DNA of 40,236 nt from Paludibacteraceae bacterium. Lineage in GTDB: Bacteria > Bacteroidota > Bacteroidia > Bacteroidales > Paludibacteraceae. The position numbers were made by a program, and so were the translations under genes. The stretch is taken from positions 1-40,236 of the forward strand of contig JAFSXJ010000013.1 in assembly GCA_017444065.1 (NCBI GenBank), given 5' to 3'. Under the pieces are notes generated by a model. The model saw only the letters and a program-made list of their open reading frames with translations. It had not been told where the DNA came from and searched no databases. Below, piece by piece: positions 15,650 to 22,972 of the stretch; within the stretch, counting starts at the first letter, position 1; every line of letters begins with the position of its first letter.

Positions 15650-16402
15650 TTACCAATTGTCATCCATGCTAACATTAGCCGCCTCAGTGCCTATTTGCAC
15701 ATTATCAGCGCCTTGAAGCTGCTGTGCAATCGCCTTGTTGGTCTCATCTTGTTTGGTGGCAGGTTCCGCACCTCCGGCTGTTGTGCTGGAACTTTTTGAG
15801 CCGACTTGAGACGATGTTACCACAACGCATCTAATCACCTTTTTTAGAGACTCGACATCGTGTACCTGGATAACACTTTCGATGTTTCCTGTAAACTTAG
15901 CCAAAACTTCGAGATCCGCATCGTCACCAATTGCGATAGCCACTTTGATAGCTGCTTTGTACCAATTGTTTTGTTTCAATTTGTCCAAACCGCCATTGAA
16001 ATCATCTGTTGGTCCTCCATCAGAAAGTAGTATCAAGACTGGGGCAAATGAACCACTTCCACTTGTCATAAAGCCATGTGATTTCGATAATTTGTTCGCT
16101 AGTTCGACACACGCCTCGCCCAAATCGGTAACACCTCCGGCAGTCTGATCTGGCCAATCGAAATCTGCAGCTATTTTTGGCTCATTGTAAACCCAATTGC
16201 AGCCACTTGAGAAAGTCATCGCTGCAATTTTGATTTCTGCGTCAGCATTGGAGTCATTAATGTCATTAACTATGGGCAGTACGTTACGAATAGCATCGTT
16301 AACTGCTCCGATTTTCGAACCTCTCATACTGCCTGACACATCAGCCAATAGGAAAAGAGTCATCGTGCGACGTGGCACGGCTTCTACGTCAAGTAAACTC
16401 AT
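15650..16402 (-). CDS. TerY-like VWA domain protein
   Basis: A 250-residue soluble protein with a complete MIDAS: DVSGSM at 21-26, the Thr in GGVTDLG at about 92 and the Asp in LLSDGGPTDD near 128. The VWA fold fills residues 10-190. A Ser/Thr- and Gln-rich tail follows. In TerY-P triads the VWA protein is the presumed phosphorylation target or scaffold, and the Ser/Thr-rich tail here would be a natural site; that is inference. The gene lies 18 bp after the kinase gene and abuts the PP2C gene. Confidence 0.85.
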   Translation of the reverse strand: MSLLDVEAVPRRTMTLFLLADVSGSMRGSKIGAVNDAIRNVLPIVNDINDSNADAEIKIAAMTFSSGCNWVYNEPKIAADFDWPDQTAGGVTDLGEACVELANKLSKSHGFMTSGSGSFAPVLILLSDGGPTDDFNGGLDKLKQNNWYKAAIKVAIAIGDDADLEVLAKFTGNIESVIQVHDVESLKKVIRCVVVTSSQVGSKSSSTTAGGAEPATKQDETNKAIAQQLQGADNVQIGTEAANVSMDDNW

Positions 16403-16420
16403 AGTAGTAAAATTTTATGG

Positions 16421-17695
16421 TTATTGAATTTTTGCGATGTATTGATATCCTCTGATTTTTAGTTTTAATTGCAATCCTAACTTAACTGGCAAATACTCAT
16501 TCGTCTTGACAATGCGAATTTGACCTTGCGTAGTTTGCACCTCTATTTCATTTGACATCAAGTTCTGAATAACAAGCATATTCGGATTTTGAGCCGTATG
16601 AACGACACGCATATCCGGTGTGTCATCGCGGTCGATAAAGAGCATATTGCCGTCCGTCAATGCTAATTTACGCTTATCTATAACTAGAACATTATTAACC
16701 TGAATTGTTTTGCCGCATTCCATACACTTCGTTTGGCTAACAAATGTTTCTTTTCCGCAATAAGGGCATCGAATAAGGTCGTCACGTACAGCTGTTAGGA
16801 TATCCAACCATTGCTGCTCTGTTAGGCGTTTCGTAGGAGATTGAAGAATAGGAGCTGTAAACTCGCGCACAAAGGCATCTCTAAGCGCGGCGGGGAAGGC
16901 AGGCCAGCGCGCAATTACATTGTTATGAACGCCTTTAACCGGTCCATTAGACTTGTCCTGTGGATTGGCTATAAATAAGATTTCACTTCCATAGCATTTG
17001 CGCTCCCATTCTTCTGTCATACACGGATGTCCTAGCACCTTTGCCCCTTCAAATGGGTGATTCATGTAAATAACCAGGAACAGAATCAGCGACATTGAGA
17101 ATTTGTCTGTATAGGCATCCGGCATACGTTGACCGGTTACAACTTCTGGAGCCATATAGCGAGCTTTACCTAAGATGCCGGATTTCTCTCCATTTGGGAA
17201 AGCATTGTCGTTATCGCATATAAGCACATGTCCTGTCTTGGGATTGATAAAGAAGTTTCCGTCATTCAAGTCCTGATAACTTAACCCCTTCGCATGCAAT
17301 GCTTTATAAGCCTCGCAGATTTCAATCGCAGTCGTTAGAAGTGCTCCCACATTCACAAAACGCTGCCTCGCAATTAGGAATTGTCCAAACTCATAATAAC
17401 CTTCCGGGCGCAATTTCATAATATAGCCAAAACTCCCCTGCTCATATTGAGTAACGTACTCCGGCCATATAAACATAGGAGCAGGAGCTCCGTCATCGGC
17501 GTTCTTGCGCAAGTTCTTGTAAAACTTATCCGGGGAAGATGATGGCGCAGACTTATACCATTTCAAAGCCATATCTTTTCCATTAACTGAGACAAGATAA
17601 ACATATCCCTGTCCTCCTTCGCCCAGAAGTTTCTTCACTGTGGCAGTCATTCCGTTGGTTAAGTGTACGGTCGCACCAATTTTTAATTCTGACAT
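16421..17695 (-). CDS. Protein kinase with zinc ribbon and FHA-like tail (TerY-P type)
   Basis: A 424-residue soluble kinase. It has a glycine loop GEGGQG (25-30), ATP-binding Lys in MALKWY (K45), a catalytic loop YQDLNDGN (140-147) in place of HRDLKPEN, a metal-binding CDNDN (160-164) in place of DFG, and MAPEVV (181-186). The Asp and Asn needed for catalysis are retained. A zinc ribbon follows (Cys 310, 313, 324 and 327) and then a beta-rich tail of about 95 residues that resembles an FHA-like or related phosphopeptide-binding fold. It is the first gene of the minus-strand run that continues to 7943. No good promoter was found just upstream. Confidence 0.85.
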   Translation of the reverse strand: MSELKIGATVHLTNGMTATVKKLLGEGGQGYVYLVSVNGKDMALKWYKSAPSSSPDKFYKNLRKNADDGAPAPMFIWPEYVTQYEQGSFGYIMKLRPEGYYEFGQFLIARQRFVNVGALLTTAIEICEAYKALHAKGLSYQDLNDGNFFINPKTGHVLICDNDNAFPNGEKSGILGKARYMAPEVVTGQRMPDAYTDKFSMSLILFLVIYMNHPFEGAKVLGHPCMTEEWERKCYGSEILFIANPQDKSNGPVKGVHNNVIARWPAFPAALRDAFVREFTAPILQSPTKRLTEQQWLDILTAVRDDLIRCPYCGKETFVSQTKCMECGKTIQVNNVLVIDKRKLALTDGNMLFIDRDDTPDMRVVHTAQNPNMLVIQNLMSNEIEVQTTQGQIRIVKTNEYLPVKLGLQLKLKIRGYQYIAKIQ

Positions 17696-18011
17696 ATGAT
17701 TTAGTTTTACAATATTTTTTCGGATTTCCTATCTGAGGTGATTTGCATGAGACTTATAAAAAAATCATCCTTATCAACAACATTGTACTGAAAATCATCC
17801 ACGCACATTGAATATCACGCGTACATTCCATTTCGTGGGTATAATCTTTTACTAAACATACTAGACAAGTAAGATCCTTTCTAATTTATCACAAACCCAT
17901 TACTCATGCTATCCTTATCTATGTTTTATCGGATTTTCGGCATCCTCCGTATATATACATGTCATTTACTCACCATAAAGTAACCCCCTCATGTGATTTT
18001 TTTGCAAATAG
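17696..18011. other. Intergenic stretch upstream of the kinase gene
   Basis: AT-rich sequence with no gene I can support. It lies between the terminator of the RNA candidate and the kinase start codon and should hold the promoter of the signalling run, but no clear TAnnTTTG box was found on the minus strand. The short repeat AAAATCATCC occurs twice (about 17759 and 17790). Confidence 0.5.
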
Positions 18012-18291
18012 GTACAATAAAAGCGGGACTGCACTATTGCTGTTCCGCTTGTTGAGGCTCTGGTATTGCCTTTCGTTCCAAACAACAACACTGAAGCCCA
18101 CGCCGCATGTATATATGTGCACGCACATACGCGTACATAAGAATACATACCAATGGGCATCTTTGTGCTGCGATGTTTTGGAACAAAGAATTTACCAGAT
18201 TCCAACAAGCCAAAACAAAGCGCGTAAGACGCCTTTATATGTCCGTATCTACCCACCCCTTAGGACATATTCCCTCGGCGTGAGCTAAATA
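18012..18291 (-). ncRNA. Candidate structured non-coding RNA, about 280 nt
   Basis: A consensus promoter (18298-18329) and a strong intrinsic terminator (18013-18050) on the same strand bracket this stretch. No credible protein lies between them. The RNA strand contains several inverted repeats: ATATGTCC with GGACATAT over 18 bases near the 5' end, CCGTAT with ATACGG around them, TTGGAA with TTCCAA, and a long hairpin closed by GCCCA with TGGGC that includes ATGTAT with ATACAT. I do not recognise it as tmRNA, RNase P RNA or SRP RNA; their signature motifs are absent. A 6S-like or Bacteroidales-specific RNA is possible but unproven. Exact ends are estimates. Confidence 0.6.
18013..18050 (-). 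terminator. Intrinsic terminator of the RNA candidate
   Basis: On the minus strand AAGCGG, then AC and GCA pair with TGC, GT and CCGCTT around a 4-base loop, giving an 11-bp stem with two 1-base internal mismatches. TTTTATT follows directly. Confidence 0.8.
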
Positions 18292-18297
18292 CGGATG

Positions 18298-18329
18298 CAA
18301 AGGTACAAAAAAAATCTGACATTTGCAAG
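18298..18329 (-). promoter_or_regulatory. Strong promoter of the RNA candidate
   Basis: CTTG (18326-18329), a 20-bp spacer ending in a run of eight T and one G, and TACCTTTG (18298-18305) on the minus strand. The whole 32 bp differs from the gyrB promoter (39198-39229) at only about three positions. Transcription would start near 18291. Confidence 0.75.
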
Positions 18330-18410
18330 AGGAAGAAGAAGATTTTTGCGAAAAGGAGGAAAGAATGTGAGAAATTTAACGGGAATACCAAATATGGCGC
18401 ACCTGCAACT

Positions 18411-18437
18411 GCAAAACGAGCACATGAAGTGCCCGTT
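18411..18437 (-). terminator. Intrinsic terminator after the GH26 gene
   Basis: On the minus strand ACGGGCAC and GTGCTCGT form an 8-bp stem (one G-U pair) around a 5-base loop, followed by TTTTGC. It lies about 100 bp beyond the stop of the mannanase gene. Confidence 0.65.
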
Positions 18438-18510
18438 ATATTGAATAGGAGATGGGTTTGAGTACGGAAACCACGGAATGGACGGAAAGAAGAAATGAAA
18501 GCATCTACTT

Positions 18511-18561
18511 CATCTGGGCTTTCATTTCATCTGTGCTTTCATTTCATCAGCGCCTTCATTT
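18511..18561. repeat. 17-bp tandem repeat across the GH26 stop codon
   Basis: Three head-to-tail 17-bp units of the form CATCTGNGCTTTCATTT lie at 18511-18527, 18528-18544 and 18545-18561; the last is degenerate. The third unit encodes the last residues of the mannanase, so the tail and 3' flank arose by local duplication. Confidence 0.75.
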
Positions 18562-19651
18562 CTTCGCGGTCGATGACCAAGCCTGTGCCGAACGCATCTT
18601 TCCACCATGCTTCGCCGGCGAACTGGTGCTCGTCACTGGTGCCGTTGTTGTAGTTGTAGTCATACCACGGCATGAACCAGCTCCAGCGGCTGCCTTCCGC
18701 CCAGATCTTCGACCACAGGGACATATCCACCTCGTCGCCGTTGCCGCACTCAGCCAGCGTGATCAGTTTGTTCGGGTACTCGCTTTTGAGTTGTTTGTAC
18801 TCCTTGGCGAGCGGGTACTGCAGGGCGTAGTAGTTGTCGCGTCCGACCACATCCACCACATCATCGCCCGGGTACCACACATTGTCGCCTATCTGCGAGT
18901 TCCACACCCAGATGAGGTTGTTGAGCTTGTGATAGTTGACCAACCGGTCGTACATGAAACGCCAGAGCTGCTTGTATACCTCCGGTCCTTTTGCTCCCCA
19001 CCAGAACCATGCACCGCCTCCGGCAAAGTCGTAGGTGTTGCCTGCCGCCTCGTGCAGCGGACGCCAGATGACAGGGATGCCGCGTTTCTGCATCTTCTTC
19101 AGGTAACCGGCGACTTGGTCGATGTCATGAATCATTCGCTTGTACTCGTCGCTGGACGGGTCGCTGACTTTCGACGGGTCGAAGCTCGTCTGTCCGGGGT
19201 CTGTGCCCGGCGAGCATGTGTAGTTGGTGCCGTTGTTGGCAGGCACCTGCCAGTGCCACATGCAGCCTACCACACCGCCGGCATCATACCAGTCGGTCAC
19301 GGGCGTGAGGTCGCTGTAGTCCAGCCAGCCTTGTTTGTTCACATCCTTGGAGGCGTGGATATTGATGAAGTCAAACACGTTGAGGGCAGGGTAGCGTCCT
19401 GTCCACTTATAGACGTTCTCCGCCTCACGGGTGTTCCAGTCGATGTTCGCCACAACGCCCGACATCGCTTTCTTCTCGAACTGCGATGTCAGCACTGCCC
19501 ACAACCGCTGCGTCTCGGCAGTGGCATTGGGGTTGCACAGGGTGTAGGTGACGGCCGGTTGCGGCTCAGGCTCTTCGGCATGCACACAACTGCACGCACT
19601 CAGGCAGAGCGCAAACAAAACGAATGATTTGAAAGAGAGAAGATGTCTCAT
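18539..19651 (-). CDS. GH26 beta-mannanase, lipoprotein
   Basis: A 370-residue secreted glycoside hydrolase of family 26, expected to cut beta-1,4-mannan at the cell surface. The ATG at 19651 gives a lipoprotein signal with lipobox LSAC (Cys20). The acid/base Glu lies in WRPLHEAAG (E201) and the nucleophile Glu in ITLAECG (E301), both at the expected spacing. Other GH26 features are MWHW near 131 and WFWWG near 216. The ATG further upstream (19720) falls within the regulatory element and is rejected. The gene follows an AraC regulator on the same strand, with an activator-type promoter between them. No SusC/SusD pair is present in the window. Confidence 0.92.
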   Translation of the reverse strand: MRHLLSFKSFVLFALCLSACSCVHAEEPEPQPAVTYTLCNPNATAETQRLWAVLTSQFEKKAMSGVVANIDWNTREAENVYKWTGRYPALNVFDFINIHASKDVNKQGWLDYSDLTPVTDWYDAGGVVGCMWHWQVPANNGTNYTCSPGTDPGQTSFDPSKVSDPSSDEYKRMIHDIDQVAGYLKKMQKRGIPVIWRPLHEAAGNTYDFAGGGAWFWWGAKGPEVYKQLWRFMYDRLVNYHKLNNLIWVWNSQIGDNVWYPGDDVVDVVGRDNYYALQYPLAKEYKQLKSEYPNKLITLAECGNGDEVDMSLWSKIWAEGSRWSWFMPWYDYNYNNGTSDEHQFAGEAWWKDAFGTGLVIDREEMKALMK

Positions 19652-19674
19652 GGCGTTGCTTCGAAATTTTGGCA

Positions 19675-19726
19675 CAAAAGTAATAAAAAAATGCCACAAA
19701 TGCTGACACTTTTTTAACAAATGCTA
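19675..19726 (-). promoter_or_regulatory. GH26 promoter with shared 35-bp element
   Basis: The -7 box TACTTTTG lies at 19675-19682 on the minus strand. The 35-bp element (19692-19726) begins 9 bp further upstream and matches the element at 1666-1700 in 29 of 35 positions without a gap. The cores are TAGCATTTG, GTGTCAGCA and GTGGCA. A canonical -33 TTTG is missing. Together this suggests a fixed-distance activator site used by both genes. Confidence 0.75.
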
Positions 19727-19744
19727 CGCCGAGGGCTGTTTTCA

Positions 19745-20629
19745 TCAGATTATGACCTTGGTTTTGGCATATTTCTCACGGAACTCGGTGGGAGAGGAGC
19801 CTTTACGGCTGCGGAAAAGACGGTTGAAGTTGCTCAGGGTGTTGAAGCCGCACTGGAAGCAGATACTTGACACCGGCTCGTCGGTGTCAACCAGTCTGCG
19901 CACAGCCGCACCAAGGCGCACATCCACGATATATTCCGACAGCGTCTTGCCGGTGCGGAGCTTGAAGTAGCGCGAGAACGCCGTAGGTGCCATGTTCGCC
20001 AAGCCGCTCATCTGCTCAAGCGTTATGTTCTCCATGTAGTGCGCTGCTACGTACTCCTTCACCCGCGCCACACGGCGGCTCTCGCTGCTGGTCTTGACCT
20101 GTGCGAACGATGAACTGGACAACTCACGCGCGTTGTCGAACAGCGACAACGCGTGCAATATATACATCATCTCCATCGCCGCATCAAAGCCGTTTCGGAT
20201 ACTTGACAACCTGTGCAGCCGAGGATAGACGCGCATAATCGCCTCCATGGGGAAGCACAAGCCGCGCTGTGCACGAATGAACATCTGTTGGATGCTGCGG
20301 AACGGGTTGGTGGAGAAGAACGTACCTTCGCTGTAGTCGAAAGAGAACTGGATGGTTATTTCGTGAATATCTGTACTGGTGCATGTGCCTTGCGTCCATG
20401 CGTGCTCAAGGTTGGGCGAGGTGATAAGCACAAGCTCGTACTCCCCAATCTGCTCCACCGAGTCGCCGACAAACCGCTCGCAGCCTGCGCCATGCTCCAC
20501 GAAGTTCAGTTCGTAGAGGTTGTGGCGGTGCAACGGAAAATCGCAGCATACCTTGTGCCGGTCAGCTACGTACATCAGGTCATGTTCACCCAGCGGGGTT
20601 ATCTCTTGGAGAATGGTCTGTTGTTCCAT
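19745..20629 (-). CDS. AraC-family transcriptional regulator (cupin plus HTH)
   Basis: A 294-residue regulator. The N-terminal half is a cupin-type sensor domain (PLHRHNLYELNFVEHGAG). The C-terminal 100 residues hold two helix-turn-helix units (ITLEQMSGLANMAPTAFSRY, then SSICFQCGFNTLSNFNRLF). It lies directly upstream of the GH26 gene on the same strand and has its own consensus promoter. It probably senses a mannan-derived sugar and activates the two promoters that carry the 35-bp element. The sequence supports the family; the regulon is inference from position and from the shared element. Confidence 0.88.
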   Translation of the reverse strand: MEQQTILQEITPLGEHDLMYVADRHKVCCDFPLHRHNLYELNFVEHGAGCERFVGDSVEQIGEYELVLITSPNLEHAWTQGTCTSTDIHEITIQFSFDYSEGTFFSTNPFRSIQQMFIRAQRGLCFPMEAIMRVYPRLHRLSSIRNGFDAAMEMMYILHALSLFDNARELSSSSFAQVKTSSESRRVARVKEYVAAHYMENITLEQMSGLANMAPTAFSRYFKLRTGKTLSEYIVDVRLGAAVRRLVDTDEPVSSICFQCGFNTLSNFNRLFRSRKGSSPTEFREKYAKTKVII

Positions 20630-20663
20630 GGTAAAAAAGTGTTAGTCCAACGCATTGAGACCA

Positions 20664-20695
20664 CAAAGTTACAAAAATAATCTGACAAATGCAAA
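20664..20695 (-). promoter_or_regulatory. Promoter of the AraC regulator gene
   Basis: TTTG (20692-20695), 20-bp spacer and TAACTTTG (20664-20671) on the minus strand, an exact consensus match. The transcript would start about 28 bp before the ATG at 20629. Confidence 0.8.
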
Positions 20696-20766
20696 TAGAA
20701 AAGACAGAAATGTTGGAAAAAGTGAAAGATTGATGGGAAATGGGGAAATAATCAAACAGGAGGAAG

Positions 20767-21507
20767 TCAGGAGATACAATTATTGAGCACGAGCGAGGCG
20801 AGCATGTGGCCGAAGATTGCGGTAATATGTGCCACTGTGCCATTGGGTCGAGGTGAGCCATCGGTACTATCGGCAGACTGTTGTGCGTTGGGCAAGGCTT
20901 CGTCGCTATAGACGCAGAGAAATTTGCGTTCAGGGAAGAGTTCCATGTGCTTGAACTTCTGCCGCAAGGTTCGAGCCAAGGGGTCGCCGGTGACCTTGCG
21001 GAAGTCGGCTATACGTATCTTTGTCGGGTCAAGTTTTCGTGCCGCACCCATGCTTGAGAACAGTTGAGCGTTCGGCATGCGTGTGGCAGTATTAATCAGC
21101 AGTGCTTTGTCGGTCAGGGAGTCGATAGCGTCGATGATAAAGTCGTATTCGTCCAAATGGAAGCAGTCAGCAGTCCCGGCGTTGAATCGTCCGTTGATGG
21201 CCGTAATCTGCGCATCGGGATTGATACTGAGCAGTCGTTCACGCAACACTTCGACCTTCGGCAGGCCGAGTGTGGCAGTGGTAGCCATGAGCTGGCGGTT
21301 GATGTTCGACGGCACCACAACGTCACCGTCAACAATAGTCAGGTGGTGGATACCCGACCGGACAAGCGTCTCGGCGCACCAAGAGCCTACACCGCCTACA
21401 CCGAACAGGATGACGCGGACTGACGCGATGCGAGCCACGCAAGGCTCGCCTAACAGGAGTTCTGTACGTTGGAATATGTCTTTGTTGTAGGTCAAGTCAG
21501 TCAACAA
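20767..21507 (-). CDS. tcdA: tRNA threonylcarbamoyladenosine dehydratase (E1-like)
   Basis: A 246-residue ThiF/E1-like enzyme of the TcdA (CsdL/YgdL) group, which cyclises t6A at tRNA position 37 using ATP. The nucleotide loop GVGGVGSWCAE lies near residue 36, followed by DGDVVVPSNINRQ with the conserved Asn-Arg-Gln. DAIDSLTDKALL and a C-terminal PNGTVAHITAIFG also fit. It is 10 bp downstream of rodA and probably the last gene of the rod-shape run. A role in cell shape is not implied. Confidence 0.87.
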   Translation of the reverse strand: MLTDLTYNKDIFQRTELLLGEPCVARIASVRVILFGVGGVGSWCAETLVRSGIHHLTIVDGDVVVPSNINRQLMATTATLGLPKVEVLRERLLSINPDAQITAINGRFNAGTADCFHLDEYDFIIDAIDSLTDKALLINTATRMPNAQLFSSMGAARKLDPTKIRIADFRKVTGDPLARTLRQKFKHMELFPERKFLCVYSDEALPNAQQSADSTDGSPRPNGTVAHITAIFGHMLASLVLNNCIS

Positions 21508-21517
21508 TTATCAATAA

Positions 21518-22972
21518 TTAATGGAGCTTGTTCAGTCGTTCGGCGTCAAGGCGGAGAAGGACGGCAAGCAGCATGGTGAAACTGATAAGTGAGGAGCCGC
21601 CGTAACTGAAGAATGGCAGCGGTATGCCGATGACAGGCAGCAAACCCAGCACCATGCCGATGTTGATTGTCAGGTGGAAGAAGAAGATGCCCGCCACGCA
21701 ATACGCATAGATGCGCGAGAAGTTGTCGCGCTGGCGTTCGGCTATCACAATCAGCCTGATGATAAAACACAGATAGGCTATCAGCAGTCCCGCCGAGCCG
21801 AGGAAACCCCATTCCTCACCTACGGTGCAGAAAATGAAGTCCGTGTCCTGCTCAGGCACGAAGCGTAATTTGGTTTGTGTGCCTTTCAGGAATCCCTTGC
21901 CGCTGAATTGTCCCGAACCGATAGCGATAAGCGACTGGTTGACATTATAACCCGCACCTGTCGGGTCGTCCTTCAGACCGAGCAGCACCTCAATACGAGT
22001 ACGCTGGTGCGGTTGGAGAACCTTGTTGAATACCATCGTACAACCTTCGCAGAAGACCAATGCAATGGCAATATACGCCGTGACAAGCAGCATGGAGAAG
22101 TGCCTTCGGTAGATAACGATTGCCGTGAAGTACGTCATCGCAAGCAGCAAGGCAATGAGCGAGACGATATTGAAGTTGACCGTGTACCAGATGTTAATAA
22201 TCAGTCCGGCAGCATAGGTGAGCACCACAATGCCGACGAGTACGAGAACATTTTTCCAATCCTGCTCATGCAACCATGCAAAGCCTACAAGTACAGCCAT
22301 CAGTGCCAGATAACAGAGCAGGATACCTACGTTACCTTCGCCCCACGGCAGTGCTACCTCGCCGAAACGGATGGAGCAAATGAACAGCAGTGCGAACGAC
22401 AGACCGCCTGTGATGACATAGCCCGACATGCCGAAGCGGTAGAACATCAGCATGAACGATGCGAATACCAGTGCCGAGCCAGTCTCGCGTTGCCAGACCA
22501 TAATGATTATAGCAGGCAAAGCGAGCAACAGGGAGGGTGTAAGCAGGTCACGCCACGAACGCACACGGTATTCATAACGCCCCATGTACTTCGCCAGAGC
22601 CAGTGCCGTAATCATCTTCGCCAACTCGGCAGGCTGGAACTTGATAGGACCGATATCTATCCACGACATCGAGCCCTTGACGTTGTGCGCCAATAATGGT
22701 GTGATGAGCAGCACTATAATCCAGAACGCGTACAGCAGGTAGGCAATCACCTCATACGTCCGCCCCTCAATGAACAGCACGGCTATGCCCAGCACGCACG
22801 CTATGCCCAGCCAGAGGAACTGCTTGCCGGCGCGGTTGCTCAGGTCGAACACCGATGTCTGGTCAAACGTGTAACTGGCACCGTAGATGTTCAGCCAGCC
22901 GAACAAGGCTATCGTCAGAAAAAGGATGATAGTCCACCAGTCGATACCTGATATGATGCTGTTGCGGGTCAT
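21518..22972 (-). CDS. rodA: Rod shape-determining peptidoglycan polymerase RodA
   Basis: A 484-residue SEDS-family membrane protein with about ten transmembrane helices. It polymerises lipid II into glycan strands during elongation, together with the class B PBP encoded just upstream. SEDS signatures are visible: an early WIDIGPIKFQPAELAK segment, then QSLIAIGSGQFSGKGF, and near the end GLLPVIGIPLPFFSYGGSS. The ATG overlaps the stop of the PBP2 gene by 4 bp. Length and motif order fit Bacteroidota RodA. Confidence 0.93.
   Translation of the reverse strand: MTRNSIISGIDWWTIILFLTIALFGWLNIYGASYTFDQTSVFDLSNRAGKQFLWLGIACVLGIAVLFIEGRTYEVIAYLLYAFWIIVLLITPLLAHNVKGSMSWIDIGPIKFQPAELAKMITALALAKYMGRYEYRVRSWRDLLTPSLLLALPAIIIMVWQRETGSALVFASFMLMFYRFGMSGYVITGGLSFALLFICSIRFGEVALPWGEGNVGILLCYLALMAVLVGFAWLHEQDWKNVLVLVGIVVLTYAAGLIINIWYTVNFNIVSLIALLLAMTYFTAIVIYRRHFSMLLVTAYIAIALVFCEGCTMVFNKVLQPHQRTRIEVLLGLKDDPTGAGYNVNQSLIAIGSGQFSGKGFLKGTQTKLRFVPEQDTDFIFCTVGEEWGFLGSAGLLIAYLCFIIRLIVIAERQRDNFSRIYAYCVAGIFFFHLTINIGMVLGLLPVIGIPLPFFSYGGSSLISFTMLLAVLLRLDAERLNKLH

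Noticed and set aside
13610-17695. Phage-defence kinase system as a firm call for the kinase/VWA/PP2C cluster
   Set aside because: No nuclease, helicase, toxin or integrase gene is linked; the TerY-P triad is a safer description and a defence role is only one possibility.
17966-18256. 96-codon minus-strand frame within the RNA candidate region
   Set aside because: It runs through the terminator hairpin, has no protein-like pattern and no suitable start relative to the promoter.
18452-19627. 391-codon plus-strand frame antisense to the mannanase
   Set aside because: The minus strand encodes a complete GH26 enzyme with both catalytic Glu; the plus frame has no recognisable domain.
19652-19720. 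Longer start for the GH26 mannanase at 19720
   Set aside because: The added residues would place translation upstream of the -7 box and inside the shared regulatory element; the lipoprotein signal begins at 19651.
18539-20629. Full polysaccharide utilization locus
   Set aside because: Only a GH26 gene and an AraC regulator are present; no SusC/SusD pair, transporter or further hydrolases are in the window.
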